DNA of 52,892 bases from a virus: positions 1 through 52,892 of IMG/VR virus record IMGVR_UViG_3300003937_000378. One strand, written 5' to 3'. Shown piece by piece: positions 1 to 6,304 of this stretch. Both the position numbers and the translations under genes were made by a program. Under the pieces are notes generated by a model. It was not told where the DNA came from. It did no database searches and saw only the letters and a program-made list of their open reading frames with translations. Positions within the stretch are counted from its first letter, which is position 1, and each line of letters begins with the position of its first letter.

Positions 1-357
1 GGCGCGCTGCCAGCGCTCACGCGCCTGCTGCCGGGCCACGGCCTGGCGTTGCGCACGCTCGGCCTGCTGCTGGCGCTGGGCGCGCACCACGGCCTCGCGC
101 AGCATCGCGCGGTCGGCCTCGCTCAGCGCCTCTCCTCCACCCTCGCACCAGGACTCATTGAGCCCGGTCTTCCAGTTGCCATAGGCACCGGCCTGCGGCG
201 GGCCTGCGTGCAGCACATACCAGCCGCTGCGCTGGCCACTGCCATCGCCCTCGGCGCGTACGCGGCACAGACGGCCATTGGCCAGGACAGATTCGCCCGT
301 GCCGACGCATAGACCTGCCGCACGCAGTGCCGCAATGAATCCCTCAGGCCGCGTCAT
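1..357 (-). CDS. P4-type primase/helicase, N-terminal part (cut by window edge)
   Basis: The gene starts with ATG at 357-355 and stays open to the left edge, giving the first 119 residues. The N-terminus (MTRPEGFIAALRAAG) and the region around residues 20-60 (a short GESVLANGRLCRVRAEGDG stretch, then WYVLHAGPP and GNWKTG) match the start of the TOPRIM-type primase/helicases of P4-like satellites and integrative elements. Residues 80-119 are a charged, Arg/Gln-rich helix. In P4 the homologous alpha protein primes, unwinds and binds iterons at the origin. Here the iteron clusters at 2926-3040 would be its natural target. The start overlaps the end of the upstream gene by 14 bases. The catalytic domains lie outside the window, so the assignment rests on the N-terminus and context. 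Confidence 0.6.
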   Translation of the reverse strand, partial: MTRPEGFIAALRAAGLCVGTGESVLANGRLCRVRAEGDGSGQRSGWYVLHAGPPQAGAYGNWKTGLNESWCEGGGEALSEADRAMLREAVVRAQRQQQAERAQRQAVARQQARERWQRA

Positions 358-982
358 CGTCGGCCTCCAGCTGGCTGCTGTGACGGGCGTTGGCCAACAC
401 GGCGGCGAGGTCCTCATGCACGTAGGCGGCGCTGAACGCTACAGCCTCAAAGGGCACCGCCATGCGCTCATCGACGCTGGCCAGCAGCAGTGCAGCCGAG
501 CGTGCACGCTCCACGCGATTGAAGCTGTCCTCGCTGATCCAGTAGCCAAAGGGCATGGGGGCAGCGCTGCGCGAAAGCGCTTGCGGCGGCGCGGCAGCAG
601 CCTGCTCGGCTTGCAGGTCGGCCAACTGCAAAGCCATGCCTCGGTCGAACTGTTCCTGCGACTCCGCAGGCGCGAACAACGACAGGCGCACGCGCACCCG
701 CGCCGCGACGGTGGCCAGCTCCAGGCAATCGCGCTCCAGCGGCCACAGCAGGCGCTCGCGCAGGCGGTCCTCCAACGGATGGCCTTCCAGCGCCTCATCC
801 AGTTCGCCACTGAGGATGGCCAGACGACGTGAGGCCTTGTTGTGCAGCCGCTCGACGCGGCGAGCCACCTCGACAATATGGGCGGTACGCTCGGCATCGA
901 ACCAGGTATCGGTGATGGTGGCGCTGAGTACGCCATCGGCCACGCCCGGTACGCCGGACACACTCACGGTTTCCGTGTTCAT
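344..982 (-). CDS. Hypothetical protein of the satellite primase operon (212 aa)
   Basis: A 212-residue acidic, helical protein with the base composition of its neighbours. It overlaps the next gene upstream by 4 bases and the primase start downstream by 14, so it is translationally coupled in a minus-strand operon. Residues 30-60 form a helix-rich segment (AERTAHIVEVARRVERLHNKA). No catalytic motif, membrane segment or signal peptide is visible. Proteins of this size precede the primase in many satellite-like elements of Xanthomonadaceae, which supports it as a real gene but gives no function. Confidence 0.7.
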   Translation of the reverse strand: MNTETVSVSGVPGVADGVLSATITDTWFDAERTAHIVEVARRVERLHNKASRRLAILSGELDEALEGHPLEDRLRERLLWPLERDCLELATVAARVRVRLSLFAPAESQEQFDRGMALQLADLQAEQAAAAPPQALSRSAAPMPFGYWISEDSFNRVERARSAALLLASVDERMAVPFEAVAFSAAYVHEDLAAVLANARHSSQLEADDDAA

Positions 983-1194
983 GCAGTCACCTGCGCATCA
1001 CGGACCATGGCCAACAACTGGCCTACGGAGAGTGCTTCCAGTGCACCGGGTCGGCGTTCCAGCGCGTTCACCAGCTGCGACAGTGCGGCCATCGGCATCG
1101 TATGGATGCGCTGCAACTGACACACAGCGCTGAACAGGTCATGCGTGGCCGCATCGTCGTTGGCGACGGCAGCATTCAGGGCGAGAGCGTTCAT
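979..1194 (-). CDS. Small hypothetical protein (71 aa)
   Basis: A 71-residue protein, mostly predicted helix, whose stop overlaps the next start by 4 bases (979-982) and whose own start overlaps the upstream stop by 4 bases (1191-1194). This tight chain of overlaps is the main evidence that it is translated. No recognised domain. It probably acts with the other small proteins of the satellite operon in replication or regulation, but that is inference. Confidence 0.6.
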   Translation of the reverse strand: MNALALNAAVANDDAATHDLFSAVCQLQRIHTMPMAALSQLVNALERRPGALEALSVGQLLAMVRDAQVTA

Positions 1195-1400
1195 CGCGCG
1201 GCCTCCTGGACGGTGGCGGCAATGGCGTGTTGCACCTCGCCCAGCGTCAACGCCTCGGGGGCCTTGCCGGTGGCCTCAAGGCGCGCAGTCAGCGCCAGCC
1301 AGCGGGAATGGTCCCAGTCGAGGGTGTCGGCGATTTCGCCAAGATGGTGTGCGATACGGGTGGCAAAGCGCGACGGCGCGGCCAGGGTGTCGAGAGACAT
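1191..1400 (-). CDS. Small hypothetical protein (69 aa)
   Basis: Read from ATG at 1400-1398, it begins MSLDTLAAPSRFATRIAHH and is 69 residues long, with predicted helices and a WDHSRWLALTARLEA core. The frame is open far upstream (to 1697) without a stop, so a longer Ash-like product could also be made. The ATG at 1400 was chosen because a GGATCC purine-rich stretch lies before it and the family-like region starts there. Function unknown. Confidence 0.55.
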   Translation of the reverse strand: MSLDTLAAPSRFATRIAHHLGEIADTLDWDHSRWLALTARLEATGKAPEALTLGEVQHAIAATVQEAAR

Positions 1401-1697
1401 GGCAGGATCCTTGTGTGAAATTGGATCCGCCAACTCGCTGCTAAACGAGGTGACGGACGGTACGCGGTTAGCAGACCGGCACAAGGACCGGCAGGCCTTT
1501 CGGCCTCCGCGCACCGCCCGCCATAGAACTGGCAAGCAATCGCCCGCGACGACACAGCGAGCAATAAAAAAGCGCCATGCATCGGTCGATGGGCGCTGGT
1601 GCGCCTTGTGAGTCGGGCTGCTAAACCCGGTCGCCGATTGTGCGGCGACGGGGCAATGCTGCGCCTGGTGAGCGGGTGCTGTCAACAGTTGCGTCAT
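1401..1697 (-). promoter_or_regulatory. Ash/CI-RNA-like leader with hairpins upstream of the satellite operon
   Basis: This 300-base stretch between the Ogr-like gene and the small-protein operon is open in the frame of the downstream gene and would encode a peptide containing STDAWRFFIARCVV and GRKACRSLCRSANRV. That resembles the Ash family, which overlaps the immunity RNA of phage P4. Two hairpins are visible: GCGCC with GGCGC arms enclosing CATCG-GT-CGATG at about 1573-1597, and AGGCC-TTTC-GGCCT at about 1493-1506. In P4 this region makes the CI antisense RNA that causes premature termination. The same role here is inferred. Confidence 0.45.
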
Positions 1698-1978
1698 CGC
1701 CGTGCCTTGCGTGGGGTCACGGGTTCTGGCGCGGCCTGTGCACTGAGCGCGGCGCGTTCAGCGGAGCTGCTGATGGGCAGGCAGACGTCCCCCCTCGGGC
1801 ACGCACTCTGCGTATGCGTACGCACGATTTCGGTGTAGGCCGAGAACGTGTGACCGCACAGCGCATTGCGGCACTGGAGCACGGATTCGCGCAACAGTTT
1901 GGAATGCAGCACGCTGGTGCGCACGATGGCGGGCGTATCGCAATGCGGGCAGCGCAGGAAGGCTCTGGATTGGCTCAT
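1694..1978 (-). CDS. Ogr/Delta-type zinc-finger transcriptional activator
   Basis: A 94-residue protein with the Ogr/Delta pattern: C10-P-H-C13, then a helical stretch, then C36 and C41 (QCRNALCGHTF), all within the first 50 residues. The family members P2 Ogr and P4 Delta are small zinc proteins that activate late promoters of P2-like phages. Satellites use them to switch on helper late genes. Here it sits in the satellite element, between the AlpA-type protein and the Ash-like leader, as expected for a P4-like gene set. The C-terminal 45 residues are longer than needed for the finger and low in complexity. The downstream leader begins within 4 bases of its stop. Confidence 0.8.
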   Translation of the reverse strand: MSQSRAFLRCPHCDTPAIVRTSVLHSKLLRESVLQCRNALCGHTFSAYTEIVRTHTQSACPRGDVCLPISSSAERAALSAQAAPEPVTPRKARR

Positions 1979-1987
1979 TGCAGTGCC

Positions 1988-2191
1988 TCAGCAGTCAGTG
2001 ATGGAACGGCTGCCCGCGACACCACGCGACAGCGCGATGCGGCCACCTTGCTCAGTCCGACTCTGCGAGAAATTCAGTGCCAGGTTCGGCTGCGCCACAG
2101 CTGTGCGCAGATGCTCAGCCAGGAACTTCGCCTCTGCCGGGCTGAGGCTGAATTTCTGGTTGGAGATGGTCAAGGTGATGGTGTCTTTCAT
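1988..2191 (-). CDS. Small hypothetical protein after the AlpA-type gene (67 aa)
   Basis: Starting at ATG 2191-2189, which overlaps the stop of the AlpA-type gene by 4 bases, it encodes 67 residues beginning MKDTITLTISNQKFSLSPAEAKF. The first 40 residues read like a compact beta-hairpin followed by a helix. No domain is recognised with confidence. Its position between an AlpA-type and an Ogr-type gene suggests a regulatory or accessory role. Confidence 0.6.
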   Translation of the reverse strand: MKDTITLTISNQKFSLSPAEAKFLAEHLRTAVAQPNLALNFSQSRTEQGGRIALSRGVAGSRSITDC

Positions 2192-2460
2192 GGCTGCACT
2201 CGCAGGTGGGTGTCGGGAATGTGGGTGGCAATCCACGCGTCCACGTCCGACTCCAACCAGACAGTTACGCGCGGGGAAAGGGGGATCGATGCGGGGAACC
2301 GGCCGCGCCTCATCAGCCAGTACAGGTGCGAGCGGGAAATGCCGGTGCGACTGAGCACTTCGGGCTTGCGCAGGAAGCGTTCACCGCGTGCGGCGTCAGG
2401 CCGAGAATGATCGGCAGGCTGACCGGGTGCGGTCGCCTGAGGGGCTGGGGAACCAAGCAT
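2188..2460 (-). CDS. AlpA-family phage regulator (MerR-like HTH)
   Basis: A 90-residue protein with a central helix-turn-helix of the AlpA type: FLRKPEVLSRTGISRSHLYWLM (about residues 29-50) followed by RGRFPASIPLSPRVTVWLESDVDAWI. AlpA proteins act as excisionase or as activator of integrase transcription in P4-like elements. The gene is the first of the minus-strand satellite operon. A dyad in an AT-rich stretch near 2560-2600 lies in its upstream region and may hold its promoter. Confidence 0.85.
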   Translation of the reverse strand: MLGSPAPQATAPGQPADHSRPDAARGERFLRKPEVLSRTGISRSHLYWLMRRGRFPASIPLSPRVTVWLESDVDAWIATHIPDTHLRVQP

Positions 2461-2559
2461 GTGAGAGGTCGCGGGGCTGACGTTTAGTCAACCGCCGCCC
2501 TGTGTTGTGGGCTTGGTTAGAAGGCTAGAGACAGCTGCCGCTCAACTCACGCAGCACGA

Positions 2560-2600
2560 TGTGTAGGGAAAATTTTTACAGTATTTTGTAAAATTACACA
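2560..2600. promoter_or_regulatory. AT-rich dyad upstream of the AlpA-type gene
   Basis: A perfect 7-base inverted repeat, TTTTACA at 2574-2580 and TGTAAAA at 2587-2593 with a 6-base centre, is flanked by TGTGTA (2560-2565) and TACACA (2595-2600). It is the most AT-rich patch of the element and lies 100 bases upstream of the AlpA-type start. It is a likely promoter/operator for the minus-strand operon. The binding protein is unknown. Confidence 0.45.
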
Positions 2601-2925
2601 TGACGAATTCCCCTTGACGGCGCACGTTCTCGATGCGAAAGCCAACTGGCGGGAGCTGACAATCGAGCGCAGCAGTCAAGCCGCCCGACTGGTTGCGCAG
2701 GACAAACGGACGCGCCTGGCAACCTGCTGCTCCAAGCCGACGGCGCAAAATGTGCGGCGAGCGAACTATCGATTACCGGCGGGTTCGGTCTGGTCATCGG
2801 CCGTCATGACGACAACTCGGCGGCCTACAAAGCCACCCGCTGGCCGGAAAGAGGCTGCGGCAGAGCCATTCAATCGGCGTGCGCCATCGATCCAGATACG
2901 TCCAATGTGGATCGATAGGGCGCAG
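2601..2925. other. Stretch without a supported gene
   Basis: Between the AT-rich dyad and the iterons I see no convincing gene. The open frames here have skewed composition and no ribosome-binding site. It may be part of the replication region served by the primase. Confidence 0.4.
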
Positions 2926-3040
2926 CTGTAACCAGCGTAACCAGCTGTAACCAGTGAATGCGGCGCTCCGAAAATGGACGCAACCGACTGATTTTTAATA
3001 CGTTTCTCAGCGGTGTAACCAGTGTTACCACTGTAACCAG
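2926..3040. repeat. Two clusters of GTAACCAG iterons, candidate satellite replication origin
   Basis: Five perfect GTAACCAG copies end the ten-base units at 2926-2935, 2935-2944, 2945-2954, 3013-3022 and 3031-3040. A degenerate GTTACCA lies at 3024-3030. They form two groups of three spaced 9-10 bases apart, about one helical turn, separated by some 58 bases. P4 alpha protein binds repeated octamer-like iterons at ori and crr, so this arrangement next to a P4-type primase suggests an origin. The sequence differs from the P4 iteron. Confidence 0.6.
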
Positions 3041-3082
3041 CAGAAACAGTAAGTTAGAAATGAAAGATGGAAGAACGGGAGG

Positions 3083-4273
3083 TCAGCTGGAGGCTCTCAA
3101 GCCGTCCAGATAGTCCGCCCACGCCTGCATCATTTTTGCCCGCTCAATCAGGTGAGCCGTACGGTTGTATGCCCGTCCGTTGGGATCACGCACAGCGTGT
3201 GCAAGCTGGTGCTCGATGTAGTCCGGACGGAAGCCCAGCACCTCATCCAGCACAGTGCGCGCCATCGCGCGGAAGCCATGCCCGGTCATTGTGTCGGAGT
3301 CGTAGCCGAGGCGACGTAGCGCCGCGTTGATCGTGTTCTCACTCATGGGCCGCCCCTTGCCACGCACACTGGGAAACACGAACTCTTTCCGTCCAGTCAG
3401 CGGGTGCACAGACCTAAGAATCGCCACAGACTGCGAAGCCAATGGAACAACGTGCGATTGGCCGGTCTTGCTTGCCGTGAACCGCCATTCGCCATTGTCC
3501 AGGTCGATGTCCGACCATCGTGCACGACGAAGCTCACCAGGGCGAACGAATACCAGCGGCGCTAGGCACAGGGCCGCCATGACAATCGGTGATCCTTGAT
3601 AGCCGTGTATTGAGCGCAGCAGTTCTGCGATCTGCTTGGGCTCAGTCATGCTGGCGAAGTGACGCCCTTCGGGCGAAGTGAGCGCTCCTTTCAGATCCTC
3701 TGCCACGTTTCTGTCTGCACGTCCTGTCGCAATCGCGTATCGAAGAACCTGGCTGACCAGCATCCGCGCCCGATGTGCAGTTTCGACCGCGCCGCGCCCC
3801 TCGATCTTGCGCAGCGTCTCCAACAGTTCACGCGCTGTGATCGCCGCAATGGGTCGTTGCCCGATGTACGGCGTCAGATCTTTCTCGATCAAGCGCGTCT
3901 CTCGTTTCACCGACCCGGCAGACAGCTTCTTGGCTCTCATCGCCAAGTGTTCGCGCGCCAGCGCCTCGAATGTGTTGGTGGCCAGTTCCAAGCTGGCCAC
4001 TTTCTGCGCCTTGCGCTGCTCGCCCGGATCAACACCTTCGGCCAACAGCTTTCGCGCAGCAGCATGGCGCTCGCGCACGGACGCCAGGCTCACCTCTGGA
4101 TAGGTGCCAAGCGACAGCGTGTTGCGCTTGCCGGTCACAGGACGCCGATAGTCCCAGCGCCACCATCTGGCGCCATCAGGTTTCAGCAGCAGGTACAGGC
4201 CTCCACCGTCTCGCAGCTTCTGCACGGCAGCGGTGGGCTTGGTCCTGCGAATGGCGGTATCGGTCAATGACAT
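3083..4273 (-). CDS. P4-family tyrosine integrase of element 1
   Basis: From ATG at 4273-4271 the protein has 396 residues and begins MSLTDTAIRRTKP, the normal opening of P4-type integrases with the N-terminal arm-binding domain. The catalytic set is complete: R244 in FVRPGEL, K269 in SKT, H332-G-F-R335, H359 and nucleophile Y369. An earlier TTG at 4330 would add 19 residues but runs through the repeat block at 4277-4340, so the ATG is preferred. The gene reads away from the tRNA-Met fragment, the usual int orientation for elements inserted in a tRNA 3' end. It catalyses integration and excision of the satellite. Confidence 0.93.
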   Translation of the reverse strand: MSLTDTAIRRTKPTAAVQKLRDGGGLYLLLKPDGARWWRWDYRRPVTGKRNTLSLGTYPEVSLASVRERHAAARKLLAEGVDPGEQRKAQKVASLELATNTFEALAREHLAMRAKKLSAGSVKRETRLIEKDLTPYIGQRPIAAITARELLETLRKIEGRGAVETAHRARMLVSQVLRYAIATGRADRNVAEDLKGALTSPEGRHFASMTEPKQIAELLRSIHGYQGSPIVMAALCLAPLVFVRPGELRRARWSDIDLDNGEWRFTASKTGQSHVVPLASQSVAILRSVHPLTGRKEFVFPSVRGKGRPMSENTINAALRRLGYDSDTMTGHGFRAMARTVLDEVLGFRPDYIEHQLAHAVRDPNGRAYNRTAHLIERAKMMQAWADYLDGLRASS

Positions 4274-4276
4274 GGT

Positions 4277-4340
4277 GGCGGTAACTGATTCGGCGGTAAC
4301 AGGTGTAGAGCGGGTGGAGGTTACCGCCAAAGATACCGCC
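4277..4340. repeat. Four-unit GGCGGTA inverted repeat block at the integrase start
   Basis: GGCGGTAAC occurs directly at 4277-4285 and 4292-4300. It recurs inverted as GTTACCGCC at 4320-4328 and as ATACCGCC at 4333-4340. The symmetrical layout immediately upstream of the int ATG suggests binding sites for a dimeric regulator such as the AlpA protein, or for the integrase itself. Confidence 0.5.
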
Positions 4341-4366
4341 AGAGAAGCCTGGATGCTCCTGGATCA

Positions 4367-4448
4367 CATAGGACGCAATCAGACGCAAAAAAAGCCGAAA
4401 CCCCTGTTTTTTCAGGATATTTCAGCCTTCATAGGACGACATAGGATC
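4367..4448. repeat. Direct repeats flanking the att core (possible integrase arm sites)
   Basis: CATAGGACG occurs at 4367-4375 and 4430-4438, and CATAGGATC at 4440-4448, on the element 1 side of the tRNA fragment. Repeats of this size beside an attachment core are typical arm-type sites of tyrosine integrases. Which of the two integrases uses them cannot be told. Confidence 0.4.
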
Positions 4449-4454
4449 ATCAAT

Positions 4455-4499
4455 TGGTGGGCCCATCAGGATTCGAACCTGAAACCAAGGGATTATGAG
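4455..4499 (-). other. attachment core: 3' half of a tRNA-Met gene
   Basis: Read on the minus strand this is the 3' part of a tRNA from the anticodon loop CTCATAA (anticodon CAT). It continues through the anticodon 3' stem, a five-base variable loop and a perfect T arm (TCAGG/CCTGA around TTCGAAT), to GGGCCCA's partner strand, the discriminator A and an encoded CCA. The bases upstream of 4499 do not pair as an anticodon or D arm, so this is not a functional tRNA. It is the duplicated core left by integration into an elongator tRNA-Met gene and marks the junction between the two elements. Confidence 0.8.
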
Positions 4500-4617
4500 G
4501 CCTCTACATGGCTTCCACGACCTTCCATGAGCGGCCCCGTTTTAAGCTAAGTGGTTGATTTTCTCAGGATGTGAGACCACCTGTGCCCATCATCGTCCAC
4601 CACTTTCCACGGACAAA

Positions 4618-4636
4618 CGGTCACCGAGCGGTCACC
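4618..4636. repeat. CGGTCACC tandem repeat before the prophage integrase
   Basis: CGGTCACC occurs at 4618-4625 and 4629-4636, 11 bases apart, directly before the first ATG of the integrase. Such helically phased pairs near an attachment site often bind excisionase or regulate int. The protein involved is not known. Confidence 0.35.
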
Positions 4637-4637
4637 A

Positions 4638-5969
4638 ATGGGCGCGATGAAGGGAATGCTTACAGCGAAGGGACTGGCCGCCTTGCCGGTCGGCGAATGG
4701 GCCTCCGATCCGGCCCCGCGTGGCACCGGCTGTCTGGACGTGCGCAAGCTGGCTGGTGGGCACCTGCGGTTCTACTACCGGTACACGAAGGCCAACGGGC
4801 AACGCGACCGCCTGCTGATCGGCACGGGCTTGGCACTGACGGCAGCGCGCGAGGCAGCGGCGGAATTGTCCCGCCGGTACCAGGCCGGCGAGCGGGATCT
4901 GCGCGACTCGATGACCGCCGAAGCTGCGGCAGCGGAGCGCGCGAAGGAAGAGGCGCTGGCCGAATCGACGCGCCGATCAGGCGCCACTCTCGGTGCCCTG
5001 ATGCTGGCCTATGCCCAGAGCCTGAAGGACGCCGGAAAGGTGTCTGCCGACGCCACCCGAGCGTCCATCAAGCGCCACATCGAGAAGCCGTGGCCAGCCC
5101 TGTGGGCGCGCCCTGCATCCGAGCTGGAACTGGACGACCTGATCCCGATCCTGTCGCGCCTGGTGCGCGGCAAGAAGATGCGCGAGGGTGGCAAGGTCAG
5201 GTCGTACCTTCGCGCAGCCTACGCGGCAGCGATCGCGGCAAAGCAGGACGCCGCCGCCCCTGACGCGCTGCGTGCGCTCAACGTGTCCAGGAACCCAGCG
5301 CGTGACTTGGCCACGTTGGACAGCGGGCAACCGCGCGACCGGGTTCTTTCGGTGGCGGAGCTTCGGGCCTACTGGCGCAGGATCGAGGCCATTCCCGGGC
5401 GGCCTGGAGCGCTCCTGCGCTTCCACCTGCTGACCGGCGGCCAACGCATCGCTCAGATGATCCGGCTGCAATGGTCAGATCACGATCACGACGCCGACAC
5501 CGATACCGGCTCCGTCCGCCTGCTCGACATCAAGGGCCGGCGGCGCCTGCCGCGCGTGCATCTGGTGCCGCTGCTCCCCCGCATCGCCACGGATCTCGAA
5601 ACGTTACGCGGTGACGGTGAAGGTCCGCACCTGTTCTCGCTTACCGCCGGTAAGAAGGCGGCCAGCTATGACGAGTTCCGGGGCATCATGGACCCGGTGG
5701 TGGCCAGCATGGTTGCCGCAGGGGAACTGGCATCGCCGTTCACGCCAGGCGACCTGCGCCGCACAGTGGAAACTCGGCTCGCGGCGCTGGGCCTGTCCGA
5801 GGAAGTTCGTGGCCACCTGCAGTCCCACGGCCTGAGCGGCGTCCAGAAGCGGCACTACAACTTCTTCGAGTACGACGCAGAGAAGCGCGCTGCCGTTGAG
5901 GCACTGCTGGAATTGCTCACCGGCTCCGGCGCTACGGTGCTGCAGATGCGCAAGGGCTCGGGCCGCTAG
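4638..5969 (+). CDS. Tyrosine integrase of the lambda-like prophage
   Basis: A 443-residue tyrosine recombinase. It has an N-terminal DNA-binding part (FYYRYTKANGQRDRL, 45-59), a SAM-like core-binding domain (about 115-215) and a catalytic domain. Visible active residues are R270 in LTGGQRIAQM, K299 in DIKGRR, R374/R375 in a DLRR box, H397 and nucleophile Y407 in KRHYN. The canonical HxxR box is DLRR here, so the first histidine is replaced by Asp, a known variant among phage integrases. ATGs at 4638, 4647 and 4656 are all possible. None has a strong ribosome site. It reads away from the tRNA fragment and is the only plus-strand gene at this end. Confidence 0.92.
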   Translation: MGAMKGMLTAKGLAALPVGEWASDPAPRGTGCLDVRKLAGGHLRFYYRYTKANGQRDRLLIGTGLALTAAREAAAELSRRYQAGERDLRDSMTAEAAAAERAKEEALAESTRRSGATLGALMLAYAQSLKDAGKVSADATRASIKRHIEKPWPALWARPASELELDDLIPILSRLVRGKKMREGGKVRSYLRAAYAAAIAAKQDAAAPDALRALNVSRNPARDLATLDSGQPRDRVLSVAELRAYWRRIEAIPGRPGALLRFHLLTGGQRIAQMIRLQWSDHDHDADTDTGSVRLLDIKGRRRLPRVHLVPLLPRIATDLETLRGDGEGPHLFSLTAGKKAASYDEFRGIMDPVVASMVAAGELASPFTPGDLRRTVETRLAALGLSEEVRGHLQSHGLSGVQKRHYNFFEYDAEKRAAVEALLELLTGSGATVLQMRKGSGR

Positions 5970-6184
5970 AACGGCAAGTCATCTGGAAGGTCCAGGCCTA
6001 CCAGACGGCTGGCGGCGCGCTGATGGCCGCTGGCCACCTGCCGGAGCCGTTGTGCACTCCGCTGTCGGCGCGCACGGGACCGCCAGCTCCCCGAGGTATC
6101 CCGTTCGAGATCCGATGCCTGCTGCAGCTTGGCCGCAGCCTGGGCCTCCAGTGATGCCTGACTACTTCCACGATAGGTCATCAT
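5966..6184 (-). CDS. Small hypothetical protein convergent with the integrase (72 aa)
   Basis: A 72-residue Gln/Arg/Ala-rich protein from ATG 6184-6182, ending GLDLPDDLPF. Its stop shares the CTAG bases with the integrase stop, so the two genes converge tail to tail. The ribosome site is weak and a second ATG follows at once. No domain is recognised. The coding case rests on the tight convergence and the ordered C-terminus, and it remains tentative. Confidence 0.4.
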   Translation of the reverse strand: MMTYRGSSQASLEAQAAAKLQQASDLERDTSGSWRSRARRQRSAQRLRQVASGHQRAASRLVGLDLPDDLPF

Positions 6185-6256
6185 CAGAGCTTGGCACCAC
6201 GCTGTCGCGCAGAACGCGACGGTCCAACAACCTCCCCCACTCAACCGCCAGCGGGC

Positions 6257-6280
6257 AAAAAAAGGGCCCCGGAGGGGCCC
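6257..6280 (-). terminator. Rho-independent terminator of the SDH-protease gene
   Basis: GGGCCCC (6264-6270), a GGA loop and GGGGCCC (6274-6280) form a 7-bp GC stem. On the minus strand it is followed by seven T residues (complement of 6263-6257). It closes the minus-strand transcript of the protease gene 25 bases after its stop. Confidence 0.85.
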
Positions 6281-6304
6281 TTATTCGGTCATCGACCGTG
6301 GATA

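Noticed and set aside
2614-2931. Plus-strand frame of 105 codons in the satellite gap
   Set aside because: No ribosome site, unusual composition, and it ends inside the iteron cluster.
2926-3040. CRISPR array
   Set aside because: Repeats are only 8-10 bases with no spacers of regular length. No cas gene is present.
4455-4540. A complete tRNA gene
   Set aside because: Only the 3' half from the anticodon loop is present. The upstream bases form no D arm, anticodon stem or matching acceptor.
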